This document shows positions 25,940-34,625 of a stretch of 56,703 nucleotides of DNA, piece by piece; positions within the stretch are counted from its first letter, which is position 1; each line of letters starts with the position of its first letter. The position numbers and the translations under genes are program-made. Source of the DNA: Nitrososphaera sp. (GTDB lineage: Archaea > Thermoproteota > Nitrososphaeria > Nitrososphaerales > Nitrososphaeraceae); the NCBI GenBank assembly GCA_039938515.1, contig JBDUUL010000016.1, positions 1-56,703 of the forward strand, read 5' to 3'. A model generated the notes under the pieces. It did not search any database. It saw only the letters and a program-made list of their open reading frames with translations, and was not told where the DNA came from.

Positions 25940-26968
25940 ATGTCACGCAACGATAGAAAGGAGGAAAAATCTGCAGACCAGGCCTCAGATTTGCTCGTCT
26001 CTCGCCTCATGTGGTCTGAAAAATACAGGCCACATGCTCTCGAGCAGATAGTCAACCAGAAAGAGATCATAAAGAGTATATCGAACCTGATGAAGACGCC
26101 TGACCTGCCGCACATGCTGTTCGCAGGGCCCGCAGGAGTCGGCAAGACAACTGCTGCAATTTGCATCGCCAAGGAACTGCTTGGTCCCAACTGGGAGAGC
26201 AACACGCTTCTGCTGAACGCGTCTGACGAGCGCGGAATTAAGATGGTCCGAGAGCGGGTGAAAGGTTTTGCCGCATGGTCGTCGCCCACAGGCGACGAAG
26301 CCGTTAGAAGGCTCTTCAAGTTCATAATCCTTGACGAAGCCGACGAGATGACTTTTGATGCTCAGACTGCCCTTCGCACCATTATCGAGCAGAGCGCCGC
26401 GAACACCCGATTCATAATTATCTGCAATTATCTATCCCAAATTATCGAGCCTTTGCAGAGCCGGTGTGTGGTCTTCCGGTTCTCCCGGCTTTCAAAGAAC
26501 GATGTTGTTGATCATATCAGGCAGATTTGCGAGAAAGAGGCCGTAAAGTTTGAGGAAAAAGCGTTGGCGCAGATCTATGAATCAACGGGAGGCGACCTCA
26601 GGCATTCCATTAACATACTCCAGGCCGCTGCAGGCATGGGAAGTGTGAGTCTTGATAATGTCAGCTCCGCAGTAGGGCTTTCAGGCAAGTCGAAGGTCTC
26701 CGACGTGCTGAAGCTTGCCCTGTCGGGCAAGTTTACCGAGGCTCGCATCAAGTTATTGGAACTTACTCAGGTATACGGGATGTCGGAGACTGACTTTATG
26801 AAGTATGCCAACCAGGAAGCGTATGATCTGAAACTGGACAGGCCTGACGAGTTCGCGTCGCTCATGGCAGAGTATGACTACAGATTAACGGCAGGCGCGC
26901 ACCCGGACATACAGCTGACGTCTCTGCTGGCACAGCTGGGCAAACTAGGCAGGAAGGAAAAGGGCTAA
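25940..26968 (+). CDS. rfcS: Replication factor C small subunit
   Basis: This 342-residue AAA+ clamp-loader subunit loads PCNA onto DNA with RFC-L. From ATG at 25940 there is an N-terminal extension of about 22 charged residues, then MWSEKYRP and Walker A GPAGVGKT (residues 63-70). LDEADEM is Walker B, and LQSRCVVFRF supplies the SRC motif. The collar domain closes the protein. An open frame starts at 25907, but TATTAATT at about 25900-25907 would be its promoter, so the ATG is preferred. It diverges from the gins-mcm pair, forming a replication cluster. Confidence 0.95.
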   Translation: MSRNDRKEEKSADQASDLLVSRLMWSEKYRPHALEQIVNQKEIIKSISNLMKTPDLPHMLFAGPAGVGKTTAAICIAKELLGPNWESNTLLLNASDERGIKMVRERVKGFAAWSSPTGDEAVRRLFKFIILDEADEMTFDAQTALRTIIEQSAANTRFIIICNYLSQIIEPLQSRCVVFRFSRLSKNDVVDHIRQICEKEAVKFEEKALAQIYESTGGDLRHSINILQAAAGMGSVSLDNVSSAVGLSGKSKVSDVLKLALSGKFTEARIKLLELTQVYGMSETDFMKYANQEAYDLKLDRPDEFASLMAEYDYRLTAGAHPDIQLTSLLAQLGKLGRKEKG

Positions 26969-26978
26969 CGGTTAAACG

Positions 26979-27251
26979 TTAGTATTCTTCTTCAAATTCT
27001 TCGCCGCCTTCCTCTTCTTCTACTTCCTCAAAATCTTCCTCGAGTTCGTCTCGCTCCGCCGCGCTTTTGTACGGCAAGTCCGCCTCTCCAGGAGCACCGC
27101 ATACCGGGCACCTGAACTCAATGGTCTGGCCCTCGAGATCGAGAGGGAAGTCCTTCGAGAAAACCTCGTCGCATTTTGAGCACACAAGGGTTGTCTGAAT
27201 ATTCTCTTGGCTAAACTTGTGTGCCTGCACCCTGAAGGAGGTGATTGCCAA
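26979..27251 (-). CDS. Acidic zinc-ribbon protein
   Basis: This is a 90-residue protein. After FRVQAHKFSQENIQTT comes a zinc ribbon with LVCSKCDEVF and FRCPVCGAPGE (two CxxC pairs 24 residues apart). The last third is almost entirely acidic (EEDFEEVEEEEGGEEFEEEY in part). Acidic tails on zinc ribbons often mediate protein contacts in transcription or replication. The start is TTG at 27251, and the minus-strand TATAAAAAAG is about 40 bases upstream. It converges with rfcS with ten bases between stops. The function is not known. Confidence 0.65.
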   Translation of the reverse strand: MAITSFRVQAHKFSQENIQTTLVCSKCDEVFSKDFPLDLEGQTIEFRCPVCGAPGEADLPYKSAAERDELEEDFEEVEEEEGGEEFEEEY

Positions 27252-27376
27252 ATGAATTTCTTCCTACCTATTGGAAGTGCCCTTTTTTATAAGCGTTCTT
27301 GAATTGCCGATGTAATCGCTCCGAGGCTGCAAAAAACCACCGGGTTTATGTGCGACGTGCAGGATTCCGGGAAATC

Positions 27377-29788
27377 CTAGTCCAGCTCATTCGAATTTCT
27401 ACCGGCACCCGGACCCGTGCTCTTGGGCTCGGCAGAATCAGGGGCGCGCGAGAGGTCGGCTCGAGACTTTCTTGAAGTCTCGAGGAGTCTCTTTCTCCGG
27501 GGCTGGATTAGCAATACGTATGCTGAGCCGGCCAAGTATACGCCGAGGAGTACAATCTGGGCTGCGATTGTTTCAAGCGTCGGGTGGATTCCGGTCATGG
27601 TGGCAGTATTAATGTCCAGGCGGGGCACAGTGCCAATAAGGCTGGTAGTGCTGATGTAGCCTACGTCCTGAAATTCACGAACGGCGTTGCCTATGAATGC
27701 GATTGACATGTACGCTCCAATTCCCATTGTCAGCCCAAACAGCACTCGCAGAGGCAGCCGCTTGCCCAGCTTCCGCACGACAAAGGTCAGACCTACTATA
27801 ACGGCTAGACCCGAAAGCAGGCCCACTATGACAAAAGATTCCATATGCACTGAAAACGAGATCATGGCCTGGTAAAACAATACGGTCTCAAACCCTTCGC
27901 GGTAAACAGTAAAGAACGAGAGCATAACAAAGACCGACATGCTGCCGGTCGCAGTTGCCTTCCAGACCTTTGCCTTTACGAATTCAATCCAGCGCTTGGT
28001 TTCTACCTTGTTCAAGATCCAAAAGCTGACCCAGAAGAGCACTGCAACGGCAGATATGCTGGCGATTGCCTCGATCATGTCCTTGCTTGCTCCTGCAATA
28101 TCGATAATGTACTGCGCAATGAACCAGGTGACGCCGGTCGCTCCCAGGGCGATTGCTATTCCCAAATAGACTTGTTTTTTGAACTTGATGTTTCGCGAAG
28201 CTTCAAGATAGGTCAGGATGGCGCCTATAATAAGCGCTGATTCGAGGCCTTCTCGAAATATTATGGAAAAGGAGCTCGAAAAGGCTATTGCGGGTGCAAG
28301 AATGCCCGGGCCTGATACGAGCCGCTCGGATTCGTCAAGTCCCTTCTTTATTTCTGCAACCTTGGCTTCGACGCCGGCGTAAGGGGAACCCGCCTGAATG
28401 AGGTTCCGGAGCTCTGCGAACTTGATTTCCATGTCCAGAGTAAAGTCTGGGTCAATCGGCCTCAGGGGCACCTCGATATTCTCGTAGCTGTCAAGGTAAG
28501 CCGAGCGAGAAATCTGGAGTGCGTCAGCAGACTGACCAGCCCTGTATGCAGCAAGCATTTGATCAAGCTTTATCCTAATCTGGTCGATGTTGTTTCTGAC
28601 CACGCCTTTGAGGCTTTCATCGGTCTGGCCAATCGCCTTTCTGGCGCCGGAGTAGCTGCCAAAACCCTGCTTCAAGGTCTCAATGTCTGCAAAGCCCGAC
28701 TGAACGGCAGAGTTTTGCGCCGAATCATTCTGCATCAGCTGCCTGGCTACCTGAAGTTGAGACGTTATTGTGGCAACGAGCCCCGAGATACTGCCGGGCG
28801 AGTCGTGAGCCTTGATAGAGTCACGCAATTCAACCCTCATCTCATTCTCCAGTACCTGCTTCAGAGTCGCGTTGTGGCTCTCAAGCGGAATCTCCAAGTA
28901 CTCAAAGTTGTCAAGGTATGCGGTATTTGCAGACTGCAATGCTGAATCGTAGTTGCCTGAGCGCACGTCAACCACAACGTTTGACAGACCGCTGATAACG
29001 CCGTCAAAGTACCTCTGTCTATCCGACGCCTGCGCGCCAGCAGATGCATTTAGTGCTATGAGCTGCTCCAGCGCACTGGCGCTGGACGAGACCGAGTCAG
29101 AAGGCGCCTTTGAATTAATTGACTCAACCAGACCTTGGAGGCCGCGTTTTATCTGGTCGTCCGCGGCTGCGGTTGACGCGAGCGAACCCGACAGGGCCTG
29201 ATACTTGCTCTGTGCTTTCAGGGCGAGGCCCTTTGCGCTCTCAAAGTCTACGCCGGAGTACCCTGATGAGGAGGACAGTTGGTAGGACTGCGCTGCGTCT
29301 TGAATCAGATAGGCAAGTACATGAGATTGAACCGACTTGTCGCCTGCCGGCTCCCCGAGTTGCGCTGTAATATTGCCTGCGATACTGTCAACAGTCTGGA
29401 TGTCATTAGATACCTCAATGGCAGGCAAGCCGGACTTTATCTTGAGCGGGATGTCAGTCAGAAGCGACTCGAGCTGCACCGCGTAGGGGGAATTACCGCC
29501 TGTAAGAAGCGGCTTTAGCGTGGGAAAGGTCGCAGTCCGCGGAATAAACGCGTGATCGAACGCCGACTGCGAATTGCCAGTTTCATAGCTGTCCAGTGCA
29601 AGGTGGAGCTGCACGGAAATCCTGTCAAGGTCCACGAGGATAACCATGACCGAATTATCACTTGAAGCGGCATTATCGGTCTGTGCCATTGACCGCGAAG
29701 CTGGAATTAAGGTGACGGTTAGCAGGAGCATTGCCGAGAGCAATAGACCTGCCGCAAGCGGAAGGCCTTGTTTTTTGCGAATTCTCAT
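27377..29788 (-). CDS. FTR1-family iron permease with extracytoplasmic repeat region
   Basis: This 803-residue protein is a large iron transporter. A signal peptide (about residues 13-35) is followed by a 450-residue outward domain with three related units (about 50-145, 263-355 and 395-490). The second and third share AYLDNFEYLEIPL and AYLDSYENIEVPL. The C-terminal FTR1 domain has seven membrane helices with two iron-binding motifs, REGLE near residue 512 and REGFE near 630. It imports iron, which the cell needs for its many iron-sulfur and redox enzymes. A DtxR/IdeR-like box lies in its promoter. The last 45 residues are polar and cytoplasmic. Confidence 0.92.
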   Translation of the reverse strand: MRIRKKQGLPLAAGLLLSAMLLLTVTLIPASRSMAQTDNAASSDNSVMVILVDLDRISVQLHLALDSYETGNSQSAFDHAFIPRTATFPTLKPLLTGGNSPYAVQLESLLTDIPLKIKSGLPAIEVSNDIQTVDSIAGNITAQLGEPAGDKSVQSHVLAYLIQDAAQSYQLSSSSGYSGVDFESAKGLALKAQSKYQALSGSLASTAAADDQIKRGLQGLVESINSKAPSDSVSSSASALEQLIALNASAGAQASDRQRYFDGVISGLSNVVVDVRSGNYDSALQSANTAYLDNFEYLEIPLESHNATLKQVLENEMRVELRDSIKAHDSPGSISGLVATITSQLQVARQLMQNDSAQNSAVQSGFADIETLKQGFGSYSGARKAIGQTDESLKGVVRNNIDQIRIKLDQMLAAYRAGQSADALQISRSAYLDSYENIEVPLRPIDPDFTLDMEIKFAELRNLIQAGSPYAGVEAKVAEIKKGLDESERLVSGPGILAPAIAFSSSFSIIFREGLESALIIGAILTYLEASRNIKFKKQVYLGIAIALGATGVTWFIAQYIIDIAGASKDMIEAIASISAVAVLFWVSFWILNKVETKRWIEFVKAKVWKATATGSMSVFVMLSFFTVYREGFETVLFYQAMISFSVHMESFVIVGLLSGLAVIVGLTFVVRKLGKRLPLRVLFGLTMGIGAYMSIAFIGNAVREFQDVGYISTTSLIGTVPRLDINTATMTGIHPTLETIAAQIVLLGVYLAGSAYVLLIQPRRKRLLETSRKSRADLSRAPDSAEPKSTGPGAGRNSNELD

Positions 29789-29821
29789 TTTGTGAAGACT
29801 CCGGCAGAGCCGCAGGACAAA

Positions 29822-29835
29822 TTAGGCTTACCTAA
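29822..29835. promoter_or_regulatory. DtxR/IdeR-like iron-regulator box
   Basis: TTAGG-CTTA-CCTAA is an inverted repeat that closely resembles the DtxR/IdeR/MDR1 box (TTAGGTTAACCTAA, 12 of 14 bases by eye). It lies between the TATA box at 29844-29853 and the likely transcription start of the iron permease, where a bound repressor would block transcription when iron is plentiful. Confidence 0.7.
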
Positions 29836-29843
29836 CTCAGAAT

Positions 29844-29853
29844 GTTATTTAAA
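29844..29853 (-). promoter_or_regulatory. TATA box of the iron permease gene
   Basis: TTTAAATAAC on the minus strand places transcription start at about 29820, on the DtxR-like box. The leader is then about 30 bases long. Confidence 0.55.
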
Positions 29854-29878
29854 CCATGTCAAGCGAGCGCGAGATTGT

Positions 29879-30463
29879 TTAGACTGACCGGGCCTCATGC
29901 TTGGGACTGTAAATGAGCGACAAGATGCTCTCCCGAGTATCCTTCTGATCCAGGATTCCGCGGTGCGCCATGGTAGTTATGGAGCTGTCGTTACGCACGC
30001 CCCGCATCTTCATGCAGAGGTGCTCGCCTTCAGATATGACAAGGGCTCCCTTTACGCCCATGCGAATCAGTTCGTCGGCTATCTGCTTGGTAAGCCTTTC
30101 CTGAATTTGTAGTCTTCGAGAGTACTTTTCCACAAGACGGACGAGTTTTGAAACGCCAAATACTTTTCCCGACGGCACATACGCGATGTGGACCTTGCCG
30201 AAGAAAGGCAGCATGTGGTGCTCGCACATGCTGTAGAATTGTATATCCTTTGCGATTATTGCGTCGGTCTCCTCGCTGAAACTAACGTCCAGCTCCGCAT
30301 CCATACGGTAGCCGGAAAAGATCTCCTCATACATGTCTGCGATCCGCTCAGGGGTCTGTCTGAGTCCCTCCCTCTCGGGATTCTCGCCCAGCTCGACAAG
30401 CAGCTGCCTTAGGAGCTTGGTGACGCGTTTCTTGTTGACCTGCTGGTACGGGGGTGGCGTCAT
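29879..30463 (-). CDS. folE: GTP cyclohydrolase I
   Basis: This 194-residue type IA GTP cyclohydrolase converts GTP to dihydroneopterin triphosphate. YSMCEHHMLPFFGKVHIAYVP holds the zinc ligand Cys and catalytic His in shortened form. A second zinc Cys and the substrate-binding residues lie in EGEHLCMKMRGV near residue 150. The length is normal. The ATG at 30463 is six bases after the queE stop, in the same direction. In archaea lacking classic folate synthesis this enzyme feeds preQ0 and archaeosine, which fits the neighbours queE and queC. Confidence 0.95.
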   Translation of the reverse strand: MTPPPYQQVNKKRVTKLLRQLLVELGENPEREGLRQTPERIADMYEEIFSGYRMDAELDVSFSEETDAIIAKDIQFYSMCEHHMLPFFGKVHIAYVPSGKVFGVSKLVRLVEKYSRRLQIQERLTKQIADELIRMGVKGALVISEGEHLCMKMRGVRNDSSITTMAHRGILDQKDTRESILSLIYSPKHEARSV

Positions 30464-30469
30464 TTGTCT

Positions 30470-31234
30470 CTATCTTGCTCCAAGGATCTTGTGCAGCTGC
30501 GGGATGACTCGAACGTCGGGGCAGTAGGGAAACACTGCATCATAAAACTTGACAAGCCTGTCCAATGAAGGCTCGGCGATTTTATGAGTCGGCTGTATTA
30601 TAAATCCAGCTAAAGACCCTGCGTTATCGGTTTCAAAAATCAGTTGAACCAGGCGCTCAAACTCGTCCAGGCTCGATTCAGAGCTTACGACGACTTTCAC
30701 ATAAACGACCTTCGCGGGACTCCCTGCGGAGGCACTGCGGTGATGCGACAAGGCTGCATCAAGACATTCAAGTTCGTTGCGCAAGAGGTTGCTGTAATTC
30801 TCTGGTGCCACGACGCGAGAATCACTCAGCTTGAATTCAATCTTGCAAATGTCAATAAAAGGCAAAACACTCTCAAATCTTCGCGAATCATAGCATGCGG
30901 ATTCAAGGTATGTCCTGAGCCCAAGGGAACGGACGTGTTTTGAAAGCTCTATCAGTGCCTCGTGTTGCGAGAGTGGCTCTCCTCCAGTGAAATTCACCTT
31001 GAAGGTGTTTGGAGCAAGGGAAGATTCGACGAGCTCCTTTGCCTTTTCAATAGGTACGGCATCGCCACTTTCAAACGGCAACGCATACGTTGTATCGCAC
31101 CAGTGGCACTTCAAAGGGCAGCCTGCAAAACGGACAAACATAGACTTTGTCCCAAAGTATATGCCTTCGCCCTCGATACTAGTGAATATTTCACTTAGTC
31201 TAACGCTCAAATTTTTTGCCTCAACGGTCTGCAT
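30470..31234 (-). CDS. queE: 7-carboxy-7-deazaguanine synthase (radical SAM)
   Basis: This 254-residue radical SAM enzyme converts carboxytetrahydropterin to 7-carboxy-7-deazaguanine. The iron-sulfur ligands are Cys39, Cys43 and Cys46 in GCPLKCHWCDT. SEIFTSIEGEG near residue 14 and FTGGEP (as NFTGGEPLSQ) near 95 are QueE markers. An earlier start at 31264 exists, but ATG at 31234 gives the usual N-terminus and overlaps queC by 14 bases. Step two of the preQ0 pathway: FolE, then QueD (not here), then QueE, then QueC. The end product is archaeosine in tRNA. Confidence 0.93.
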   Translation of the reverse strand: MQTVEAKNLSVRLSEIFTSIEGEGIYFGTKSMFVRFAGCPLKCHWCDTTYALPFESGDAVPIEKAKELVESSLAPNTFKVNFTGGEPLSQHEALIELSKHVRSLGLRTYLESACYDSRRFESVLPFIDICKIEFKLSDSRVVAPENYSNLLRNELECLDAALSHHRSASAGSPAKVVYVKVVVSSESSLDEFERLVQLIFETDNAGSLAGFIIQPTHKIAEPSLDRLVKFYDAVFPYCPDVRVIPQLHKILGAR

Positions 31235-31928
31235 AGCCAGTTTTGTCCTGAATGACTGCGTCAAGAAATGCTTTCTTCCTACTTATACATGATTCGCATT
31301 TACCGCAGTGAAGTAAACGATTGCCTCGCGTGACCCCGGGTGTATAACAACTCCAGGCTCTGAAGACCTTGTCTCCCAGAATCTCGTGCCCCGATACAAG
31401 CAGTCGGGTCTTGTCGAGCCCCTCGATGGCGGGCGAAACCAGCTCGAGCCTTTCTCGCCTGCCGGAGGAAATGCTGTCGGCCTCTGCAAGGTTCAATGTC
31501 TCCTGCAGGGAACTGGCGAATTCCGGCCTGCAGTCAGGATAGTGGGGCACATCTCCCAGGTGTGCACCGTAAGCGAGCTTGCTGGCACCAATGCTAATTG
31601 CCCAAGCAGCAGCAATTGTAAGAAAGACCGCATTACGAACTGGGACGACTAGTTGATTTTTGAATGCGGGTCCGATTGTGATGTCGCGAGAAGTGAGTGC
31701 GTTTGAATTTCCATAGAGCGACTTCATGAAGCTAATGTCTACGATCCTACTGGCCTGCGCTCCGATGAGTTTTGAAAAGTACCTTGCACGGCTGATCTCG
31801 GGACTGGCCTTCTGGGCGTAATCAAACGTTATTGTGAACAGCTGCGAACTACTTTTTGACAGGATGGCGGCATAGCAGACTGAGTCCAGGCCGCCGCTTA
31901 TGACGCAGACTGTCTTTGGTCTGGACAC
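31221..31928 (-). CDS. queC: 7-cyano-7-deazaguanine synthase
   Basis: This 235-residue ATP-dependent enzyme converts 7-carboxy-7-deazaguanine to preQ0. The PP-loop ATP motif SGGLDS is at residues 11-16. Four zinc cysteines appear near the end in CYTPG and CGKCESC. The length fits. GTG at 31928 is about 26 bases after GTTTAATA on the minus strand, so the operon queC-queE-folE is probably leaderless here. PreQ0 is transferred to tRNA position 15 by TGT, which is not in this window. Confidence 0.95.
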   Translation of the reverse strand: MSRPKTVCVISGGLDSVCYAAILSKSSSQLFTITFDYAQKASPEISRARYFSKLIGAQASRIVDISFMKSLYGNSNALTSRDITIGPAFKNQLVVPVRNAVFLTIAAAWAISIGASKLAYGAHLGDVPHYPDCRPEFASSLQETLNLAEADSISSGRRERLELVSPAIEGLDKTRLLVSGHEILGDKVFRAWSCYTPGVTRGNRLLHCGKCESCISRKKAFLDAVIQDKTGYADR

Positions 31929-32054
31929 AGGACAAACCTTTCAACAGAAGAGGTATTAAACGGTACTAGAATCATGTGCCTCCAGCTTGCTCTACTTGTA
32001 CAAGAAAGGTTTGAAAGACATTAATTCAGGGTAGGCGCATCCAAGCGCGCTATA

Positions 32055-33263
32055 GTGATTATCGGGCTTATCGGAAAGGCAAACGTCGGCAAGTCCACTT
32101 TTTTTAACGCCGCGACAGAGCTTGCCGTGCCCGCCGCGAACTACCCCTTTACGACCGTAAACCCTAACGTGGGAGTCGCGTTTGTACGCACGAATTGCGT
32201 TTGCAGGGAATTTGGTGTTCAGGATAACCCCGTCCATTCGCTCTGCATCGACGGCGTTAGGTTCGCTCCCGTCAAGCTGATCGATGTCGCGGGGCTTGTG
32301 CCCGGCGCGCATGCTGGCAAAGGACTGGGAAACAAGTTCCTCGACGACGCAAGGCAGGCAGACGTCTTGATTCATGTGGTTGACGCCTCGGGAAGCACTG
32401 ACGCAAACGGCAAGCCAGTCCCGCATGGGTCAGGCGACCCCATGTTTGACATTAATTTCGTGGAGGAGGAATTCGAATTGTGGCTTGCTTCCATTGTAAG
32501 CAGGGACTGGGGCAAGGCAGTGCGGGATTCTGAAAGTCAGGGTTTGAAGCTTGAGCAAATGCTCACCAAGAGGCTTTCGGGCCTGTCAATCTCCGAGCCA
32601 ACGATCGCAGCATCAGTTCATGCATCAGGACTCGCAATGAAAAAGCCGATTTTATGGGACGAACATGACATCAGGAGCTTTTGCGCAGTGCTGCGAAAGA
32701 AGGCAAAGCCGTTTATCGTCGCCGCCAACAAAGCGGATCTTCCCACTTCAGACAATAACATTGAGAAGATGCGGTCAAACGGCCTGACTGTAATTCCATG
32801 TGCTTCAGAGGCAGAGTCCCTCCTGCGGAAGGCATCGAAAAAGGGGGTTCTGCATTACCTTCCGGGGGACAGCTCATTTTCGCTCTCAAAAGAAGGCGCT
32901 TCCTCGTTAAATGAGGCCCAGAAAAGGGCTCTTGAAATTGTCATGGCAATACTGAAAAAATTCGGCTCTACCGGCGTTCAGCAGGCAATCAACTCTGCAG
33001 TCCTTGAGACCTTGAAAATGATAGCGGTTTACCCGGTCGAGGACGAAGTCAGGCTCTCGGACAAGAAAGGTAACGTGCTTCCGGACGTCCGCCTTCTTCC
33101 AGCCGGCTCGACTGCAAAGCAACTGGCCGAATCGGTTCACGCTGAACTGGCAAAGGGTTTTCTCTACGCAATCGACGCCAGGACAAAGCAGAGAGTGGGT
33201 GCCGACCATCCCTTGAAGGACAGGGATGTAATAAAGATAGTATCGGCTACTAGCAGAGGATAG
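32055..33263 (+). CDS. OBG/YchF-type GTPase with TGS domain
   Basis: This 402-residue translation-associated nucleotidase of the OBG group has its G1 motif GKANVGKST at residues 7-15. The switch region NYPFTTV is followed by LIDVAGLVPGAHAGKGLGNKFLDD (in parts), and NKAD is G4. A TGS domain forms the C-terminus, with PDVRLLPAGSTAKQLAESVH and the late KDRDVIKI. Archaeal members of this type bind ribosomes. GTG at 32055 follows CATTAATTC (32019-32027) by about 30 bases. The kae1 gene begins 17 bases after its stop, so they probably share a transcript. Confidence 0.93.
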   Translation: MIIGLIGKANVGKSTFFNAATELAVPAANYPFTTVNPNVGVAFVRTNCVCREFGVQDNPVHSLCIDGVRFAPVKLIDVAGLVPGAHAGKGLGNKFLDDARQADVLIHVVDASGSTDANGKPVPHGSGDPMFDINFVEEEFELWLASIVSRDWGKAVRDSESQGLKLEQMLTKRLSGLSISEPTIAASVHASGLAMKKPILWDEHDIRSFCAVLRKKAKPFIVAANKADLPTSDNNIEKMRSNGLTVIPCASEAESLLRKASKKGVLHYLPGDSSFSLSKEGASSLNEAQKRALEIVMAILKKFGSTGVQQAINSAVLETLKMIAVYPVEDEVRLSDKKGNVLPDVRLLPAGSTAKQLAESVHAELAKGFLYAIDARTKQRVGADHPLKDRDVIKIVSATSRG

Positions 33264-33280
33264 CAGAGGAGAACCCGTCG

Positions 33281-34297
33281 GTGCTTTGCCTTGGGATTGA
33301 AAGCACGGCCCACACATTTGGGTGCGCGGTTGTGGATAATAAAGGAAGGATTCTGTCTGACGCGCGTGATGTGTACAGGCCGCCCTCGGGAAGCGGGATA
33401 CATCCGCGTGAGGCGTCGAGGCATCACGCAGAATGTTCTTCCCGCATAGTCAGCGAAGCACTTTCGTCAGCCGGCATAGGAGCAGACGCGCTGGATATCG
33501 TGGCCTTTGCCGCGGGCCCCGGTCTTGGGCCGTGTCTGAGGGTGGGCGCAGTAACCGCTCGGGCTCTTTCCGGTTTTCATAACAAGCCCCTTGTCCCCGT
33601 CAACCACGCATTGGGCCACGTGGAACTCGGCTGTCTGCTCACGGGGGCTGAAGACCCGCTTGTTCTTCTCGTTTCCGGGGGCCACACAATGATTCTGCTT
33701 TTCTCGATGCAAAGATGGAGAGTCTTTGGAGAGACACTCGACATTACTATCGGCCAGCTGTTGGACCAGTTCGGGCGTAGCCTTGGGTATGCATCGCCGT
33801 GTGGAATGCAGATCGAGCAGCTGGCTTTTGTGGGGGAAAAGTCCAACAAGTTCCTCCACCTCCCCTATGTGGTAAAGGGGAACGACGTGTCGTTCTCTGG
33901 GATACTGACAGCTGCAAAGGAACTCCACGCCAGTGGAAGTCCCGTATCGGACGTGGCCTTTTCTCTTCAGGAAACCGCGTTTGCAATGCTTGCAGAGGTA
34001 GTCGAGCGAGCGGTGGCCTTTACATCGAAAAAGGAACTCCTGGTAGTCGGCGGGGTGGCGGCCAACAAGAGGCTTGCAACGATGCTCGAGGGAGCCTGCG
34101 CCGGACACGGCTGCAAGGTGCTCGCGTGTCCAATAAAATTTGCAGGGGATAATGGCGCCCAGATCGCCTGGACTGGAATCCAAGATTTCGCAAAGAACCA
34201 GCGAAGCGTCGAGATCAGAGACTCGGGAGTGCGCCAGTCCTGGAGGCTTGACCGCGTAAATGTCAGCTGGCGGCAGGACCGTGCTTTAGCTCGGTGA
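33281..34297 (+). CDS. kae1: tRNA N6-threonylcarbamoyladenosine synthase Kae1
   Basis: This 338-residue catalytic subunit of the KEOPS complex transfers threonylcarbamoyl to A37 of tRNAs reading ANN codons. Metal ligands are in SRHHAECS (near residue 48), with SGGHT near residue 127 and GGVAANKRL near 255 as other ASKHA-fold markers. GTG at 33281 has a GAGGAG sequence about 10 bases upstream. It overlaps the convergent PH-like gene by 35 bases. The kinase partner Bud32 lies just beyond that gene on the same strand, so the usual kae1-bud32 pairing is interrupted. Confidence 0.96.
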   Translation: MLCLGIESTAHTFGCAVVDNKGRILSDARDVYRPPSGSGIHPREASRHHAECSSRIVSEALSSAGIGADALDIVAFAAGPGLGPCLRVGAVTARALSGFHNKPLVPVNHALGHVELGCLLTGAEDPLVLLVSGGHTMILLFSMQRWRVFGETLDITIGQLLDQFGRSLGYASPCGMQIEQLAFVGEKSNKFLHLPYVVKGNDVSFSGILTAAKELHASGSPVSDVAFSLQETAFAMLAEVVERAVAFTSKKELLVVGGVAANKRLATMLEGACAGHGCKVLACPIKFAGDNGAQIAWTGIQDFAKNQRSVEIRDSGVRQSWRLDRVNVSWRQDRALAR

Positions 34298-34592
34298 TCT
34301 TTTTTTGCCACTTGCCGATGCTAAATACTCCAAACTTGTATACGACGCCATTCTTTAGGGATACGACAAGCTTTTTCACCAGAAATCCTTCGGAGGAGGC
34401 TGCCGAAATATCTGCAAGTGGAACGTCGATGAGGACGTCTCCTTCTTTCTTTGAAAAAGTGGCTATCCGCCCTTCGGTCTTTTGGAATACCAGCCGCTTG
34501 TTAGTAAGAACAAGAATCCCGCTTCGAAGTTTATCCTCCGAGCAGTCCTCTTCCATCAACATCTTTTCGTCGGCCTGTGGCTGAAAGCTCAC
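34263..34592 (-). CDS. Small PH-like (GRAM/bPH) domain protein
   Basis: This is a 109-residue, beta-rich protein. GTG at 34592 is about 26 bases after the shared TATA element and has GGAG ten bases upstream. The sequence LRSGILVLTNKRLVFQKTEGR is the diagnostic strand pattern of GRAM/PH-like bacterial domains (TNKRLVF). DISAASSEGFLVKKLVVSLKNGVVYKFGVF follows in parts. There is no membrane anchor. Proteins of this fold bind lipids or peptides. It lies antisense between kae1 and bud32 and overlaps the end of kae1. Longer frames on this strand run through the bud32 gene and are spurious. Confidence 0.65.
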   Translation of the reverse strand: MSFQPQADEKMLMEEDCSEDKLRSGILVLTNKRLVFQKTEGRIATFSKKEGDVLIDVPLADISAASSEGFLVKKLVVSLKNGVVYKFGVFSIGKWQKKITELKHGPAAS

Positions 34593-34614
34593 GTTTTTAT
34601 CTCCACATGAACCG

Positions 34615-34622
34615 TATAATAT
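34615..34622. promoter_or_regulatory. TATA element serving both directions
   Basis: TATAATAT reads as ATATTATA on the other strand. Its centre is about 26 bases from GTG 34592 on the minus strand and about 22 from GTG 34641 on the plus strand, so one box could serve both genes. Confidence 0.45.
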
Positions 34623-34625
34623 GAT

